This document shows, one piece after another, positions 34,136-36,940 of a DNA stretch of 36,940 bases. The DNA comes from Fidelibacterota bacterium (GTDB lineage: Bacteria > Fidelibacterota > Marinisomatia > SCGC-AAA003-L08 > D37C17). The stretch lies in contig JACNLQ010000064.1 of assembly GCA_014381415.1 (NCBI GenBank), positions 1 to 36,940 of the forward strand. Direction: 5' to 3'. Numbering within the stretch: the first letter of the stretch is position 1; each line of letters opens with the position of its first letter. The translations under genes and the position numbers were made by a program. Under the pieces are notes generated by a model. It searched no databases. It had not been told where the DNA came from and saw only the letters and a list, made by a program, of their open reading frames with translations.

Positions 34136-35218
34136 ATGGCTACTTTAAGTAAGGAAAATTTATCGCCAGCTGCTTTTATTGGGGTAAGGGGTGATGACAT
34201 AATTTCATTCGGCTCTGGAGAACCAGATTTACCGCCACCTAAAGAAGTTTATAAAATTCTTCCCCATTACAAAGATTTTAAATATGGCGTGATACAGGGG
34301 TTGGATTATCTTCGGGATGCCCTCACCCGCCAGTATCCCGATTCTTCCGCTGATAGTTTTGTCATCACAAATGGTGCTTCGGAGGCATTGGATATGACCT
34401 TGCGGGTTATCTGTAATTATGAAATGTCCCAATCGAAGAAAGTATTAATGACCAAACCCTATTATTATTCATACCCTCGATTGGTAGAGTTTGCAGGTAT
34501 GGAACCCGTATTTATAAAAACCAATCTTGGGCGAATTGATATGGATGATTTCAGGGAAAAAGTGACTGACTGCCGGGCAGTTTTGATTAATTCCCCTTCC
34601 AACCCAACTGGCAGAGTTGAAGCTATATCCACCCTGAAAGAAATTGAAACTCTCACCAGTGATTTGGGTGTATTTGTTCTTTCAGATGAAGTCTATAAAG
34701 ACCTCATTTATGTCAGGGAAAACTATCTCATTCAGGGGCCTCATGTTGTTACCATAAACTCATTTTCCAAGACATACGCCATGTGCGGATTTCGTGTGGG
34801 TTATCTCTGGTCTTTAGACAAAAGGTTGGTGCAGGATGTTATAGCCATGAAAACCCACACCTCCATGAATACCAATATTCTGGGGCAGGAAATGGCCTTT
34901 GAAGCTACAAAAGTCCCCCGCAAATTTATTGATGACCAACTGAATATCTGGCAGGAACGCAGAGATTTACTCTATACCGGATTGAAAGATGCCGGATTAG
35001 AACTTTGGAATCCAGAAGGTGCTTTTTATATGCTGCCGAAAATTAATAATGCCGCTGATTTTGTTTGGGATATGTTTACCAAATATAATGTCATCACTTA
35101 CTTGGGTGACTGGTTCGGAGCAGAAGGGCGTGTACGTTTCTCCTATGCCTTGGATACGGAAAAGATTGAGGATGGGGTAAATCGAATTAATGAATACCTT
35201 GCAAAAAGATGGAAATGA
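34136..35218 (+). CDS. Class I/II PLP-dependent aminotransferase
   Basis: 360-residue fold-type I aminotransferase of the aspartate aminotransferase superfamily. It has SFGSGEPDLPPPKEV, ITNGASEALDMTLR, NSPSNPTGR (substrate/PLP Asn), LSDEVYKDLIY, and the Schiff-base Lys212 in NSFSKTYAMCGFRVGY. The arginine for the substrate carboxylate is in GRVRFSYAL. Amino-acid specificity cannot be assigned. It overlaps the downstream alpha/beta hydrolase by ten bases (ATG 35209) or by the four-base ATGA (ATG 35215), so the two are coupled and may act on related substrates. Confidence 0.88.
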   Translation: MATLSKENLSPAAFIGVRGDDIISFGSGEPDLPPPKEVYKILPHYKDFKYGVIQGLDYLRDALTRQYPDSSADSFVITNGASEALDMTLRVICNYEMSQSKKVLMTKPYYYSYPRLVEFAGMEPVFIKTNLGRIDMDDFREKVTDCRAVLINSPSNPTGRVEAISTLKEIETLTSDLGVFVLSDEVYKDLIYVRENYLIQGPHVVTINSFSKTYAMCGFRVGYLWSLDKRLVQDVIAMKTHTSMNTNILGQEMAFEATKVPRKFIDDQLNIWQERRDLLYTGLKDAGLELWNPEGAFYMLPKINNAADFVWDMFTKYNVITYLGDWFGAEGRVRFSYALDTEKIEDGVNRINEYLAKRWK

Positions 35219-36009
35219 ATCTAACTGTTCAAAAAGTGAAAATATTTTCTAGGGGATCTGGTGAAGGCGCACCTATTCTCTTTTTACATGGTGTTCCCGA
35301 TACACATGAGATATGGAATCCAATTGTAGCAGGACTTGAATCTGAATTTCGCTGTATTACACCCGATTGGCCAAGCTTTGGAAATTCTGGCTCAGGGGAA
35401 GCTCTTGATTGTTCTTTAGAGGGTCATGCTGACTTTGTAAATGAACTGACTAATGCCCTGGATCTGCAAGAGCCCTTTTATCTGGTGGCACATGATTTTG
35501 GCGGAATTAGCGCAATGGCTTTTGCCAGTAAGTACCCTGAACGCGTGCGTCGTATGGTTATTTCTAATGCGCCCTTTTCACCCGATTATAATTGGCATTT
35601 TATGGCGAAGGTTTGGCGGACTACACTTCTGGGTGAACTCAGTATGCTCACCATGAACCGCATGGCTTTTACCCTTTCAATTGGACAGGGATCAGAAAAA
35701 CTCAGCAAACAGCATATTCATAATATGTTTTCTCAGCTTTCACCAGAGATGAAAAAAATGATATTGAAAATGTATCGAGCTATTCCGGTAGAATGTTTTA
35801 AAGAATGGCACCCCAGATTACTAAAAGCCACCAGTCGAATACCCACACTCATACTATGGGGTGAAAAAGATCCTTATCTACCAAAATGGTTAGCAGAATC
35901 TTATGGCACACAGGAAGTAAATTATTATTCTGATTCGGGACATTGGGCACCTGCTGAAGAACCGGCTGCATTTACTGCAGACCTAAAGAATTTTTTAAAG
36001 GATAATTAA
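35209..36009 (+). CDS. Alpha/beta hydrolase with Asp nucleophile (dehalogenase/epoxide hydrolase-like)
   Basis: 266-residue alpha/beta-hydrolase. The oxyanion segment is LFLHGVPDTHEIW (HGVP), the nucleophile elbow is VAHDFGGISA with Asp96 in place of Ser, a second acid lies in ILWGEKDPYLP, and the catalytic His is in SDSGHWAPAEEP. An Asp nucleophile is typical of haloalkane dehalogenases and epoxide hydrolases rather than esterases. It is not proof of dehalogenation. A helical cap domain occupies about 125-205. The start may be ATG 35209 or ATG 35215, both inside the aminotransferase end. Confidence 0.85.
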   Translation: MEMNLTVQKVKIFSRGSGEGAPILFLHGVPDTHEIWNPIVAGLESEFRCITPDWPSFGNSGSGEALDCSLEGHADFVNELTNALDLQEPFYLVAHDFGGISAMAFASKYPERVRRMVISNAPFSPDYNWHFMAKVWRTTLLGELSMLTMNRMAFTLSIGQGSEKLSKQHIHNMFSQLSPEMKKMILKMYRAIPVECFKEWHPRLLKATSRIPTLILWGEKDPYLPKWLAESYGTQEVNYYSDSGHWAPAEEPAAFTADLKNFLKDN

Positions 36010-36088
36010 ATCAAATAGTTAATTAAAATTTTCTTTCTACAAATAGCCAATCCTTTCTAAACTCTAACACTTAAACGAAAGGATAATA

Positions 36089-36331
36089 ATGGATATTGGA
36101 ACACTCACCACATTTTTTAAATATTGTACTATTTTTAATGGCTCACTCTTTACAATATGGGCATTATTTGTGGGATTTGCCCCTGACTTGGTCTATAAAA
36201 CCCAGCATTATTTCTTCCCCATTCCCCGTGAAAAATATAATATCATCATGTATGTATTTTTGGGGGCATTCAAAACCATGTTTCTTTTTTTTAATGTGAC
36301 TCCATTTTTGGTTTTATTATATTTCTGCTGA
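36089..36331 (+). CDS. DUF6868-like small membrane protein
   Basis: 80-residue protein with two hydrophobic segments (FNGSLFTIWALFVGFAPDLVY and MYVFLGAFKTMFLFFNVTPFL) joined by the polar loop FPIPREKYNII. The pattern MDIGTLTTFFKYCTIFN...FPIPREKYN resembles DUF6868 proteins, whose role is unknown. ATG 36089 is preceded by AAAGGA. It is probably independent of the hydrolase (79-base gap) and lies 17 bases before the next gene. Confidence 0.7.
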   Translation: MDIGTLTTFFKYCTIFNGSLFTIWALFVGFAPDLVYKTQHYFFPIPREKYNIIMYVFLGAFKTMFLFFNVTPFLVLLYFC

Positions 36332-36348
36332 TAATTTTGTAATAAAAA

Positions 36349-36940
36349 ATGAAGATTAGTCTATTCATACCCTTCATAGTGGGAGTCCATTTATTTGCCA
36401 ATAACTCCTCCCCTTATACCTTCAATGAATATGATATCCCATTAGGAGATGGCAAGCAATTTACCATTCTTACAGGTAATGTTCTTGGCGACTCAAATTT
36501 GGAGGTGGTTGCACTGGACCGCGTGGATAATTATCAAACCCATATTCAAATTTTCGCATTGAAAAATGATGAATGGTCCAAACAAATTGATGCAATGATC
36601 AACCCTTTTGTGTATGTGGTGGATATTGCCAATATTGGAGGTGAGGAAAAACTGGTATTTTTTGCTCGAAAATCTCTGTATTACTTTGATACAGATACAA
36701 ATTCTGAAATACAAATGATAGATGTGAATTTCCGCTTCCAACCAGACACAACCATTGCCATACCTCATAAAGATATCGCACAGGATATAAATGGCGATGG
36801 ATTAACAGATTTTATTCTGCCGTCTGTGCAAGGGTTTTGGGTATATACCCAGCTCCCAAATGGCATTTTTGCCGATGGCGTTAAAATGGGTCCACCTGAA
36901 CCATTTAGACATGAGCGTACATTTGATGACCCTCGTCTAT
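36349..36940 (+). CDS. Secreted FG-GAP/VCBS-like repeat protein, 3' end outside window
   Basis: The reading frame from ATG 36349 stays open to the window end (197 codons). It begins with a signal peptide, MKISLFIPFIVGVHLFANN, followed by beta-rich sequence with calcium-loop motifs: ILTGNVLGDSNLEVVALD, and DINGDGLTDFILPSVQGFWVY near residues 145-165. The DxNxDGxxD motif is typical of FG-GAP/VCBS propeller repeats in secreted or surface proteins. The C-terminus is beyond the window. Function is unknown; an exported propeller is the likely form. Confidence 0.75.
   Translation, partial: MKISLFIPFIVGVHLFANNSSPYTFNEYDIPLGDGKQFTILTGNVLGDSNLEVVALDRVDNYQTHIQIFALKNDEWSKQIDAMINPFVYVVDIANIGGEEKLVFFARKSLYYFDTDTNSEIQMIDVNFRFQPDTTIAIPHKDIAQDINGDGLTDFILPSVQGFWVYTQLPNGIFADGVKMGPPEPFRHERTFDDPRL

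Noticed and set aside
1-36940. CRISPR array or Cas genes
   Set aside because: No regularly spaced direct repeats of 20-40 bases and no cas-like proteins were seen.

Overview
The window is an AT-rich, densely coded bacterial chromosome segment with short intergenic gaps. Several features point to the Bacteroidetes/FCB side of the tree, and Marinimicrobia (SAR406) is my best guess. These are an LptE lipoprotein next to a receiver-less sigma-54 activator, a YncE-type surface lipoprotein under a cobalamin riboswitch, a DUF6580 membrane protein, a secreted protein with a GCT...NYD...DDGSC motif, outer-membrane barrels ending in aromatic residues, and an archaeal-like AsnRS. This placement is inference from gene content; no rRNA or other phylogenetic marker was tested.

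Layout. 1-1035 is the C-terminal part of glycerol kinase, preceded by an in-frame TAA. 1050-3935 (minus) is a trxA-trxB-small ORF-amidotransferase-ABC ATPase cluster. 4078-7432 looks like a vitamin B12 locus: a cobalamin riboswitch drives a BtuG-like lipoprotein (+), and a DUF6580 membrane protein plus an outer-membrane barrel converge on it (-). 7508-8452 is a YhaM-type HD/OB nuclease. 8624-11564 (minus) is an iron operon, fur-feoA-feoB-FeoB-associated small protein, with a Fur box. 11640-14000 is a small accessory island. It holds a tRNA-Leu 3' half with terminator, a secreted-protein gene interrupted by TAA, a Cys-rich lipoprotein and a Phd/RelE-type toxin-antitoxin pair.

14045-26831 is mostly housekeeping: heme A synthase, PurU, ComEC, NadE, AsnS, LptE, sigma-54 activator, PurD, a small membrane protein and UvrB. 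Palindromic intergenic elements lie at 15172, 16120 and 18520-18627. 27212-31897 (+) opens with the most interesting coding pair: a diacylglycerol/sphingosine-kinase-fold lipid kinase overlapping, by one base, a strikingly eukaryote-like sphingosine-1-phosphate lyase. A TMEM175-like channel, a bPH2 membrane protein and a BASS transporter follow. 31943-32839 (-) is MurQ. 32906-36940 (+) holds a CorC/HlyC-type protein, an aminotransferase overlapping an alpha/beta hydrolase, a DUF6868 membrane protein and a truncated secreted FG-GAP-like protein.

How the genes may work together. The kinase-lyase pair could form a two-step sphingoid-base (or similar amino-alcohol lipid) catabolic route. The riboswitch, BtuG-like lipoprotein, barrel and DUF6580 protein suggest a B12-acquisition module that lacks the usual BtuB next to it. 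The fur-feo operon is ferrous iron uptake with self-regulation. No CRISPR array, complete tRNA, rRNA or intact insertion sequence was found.
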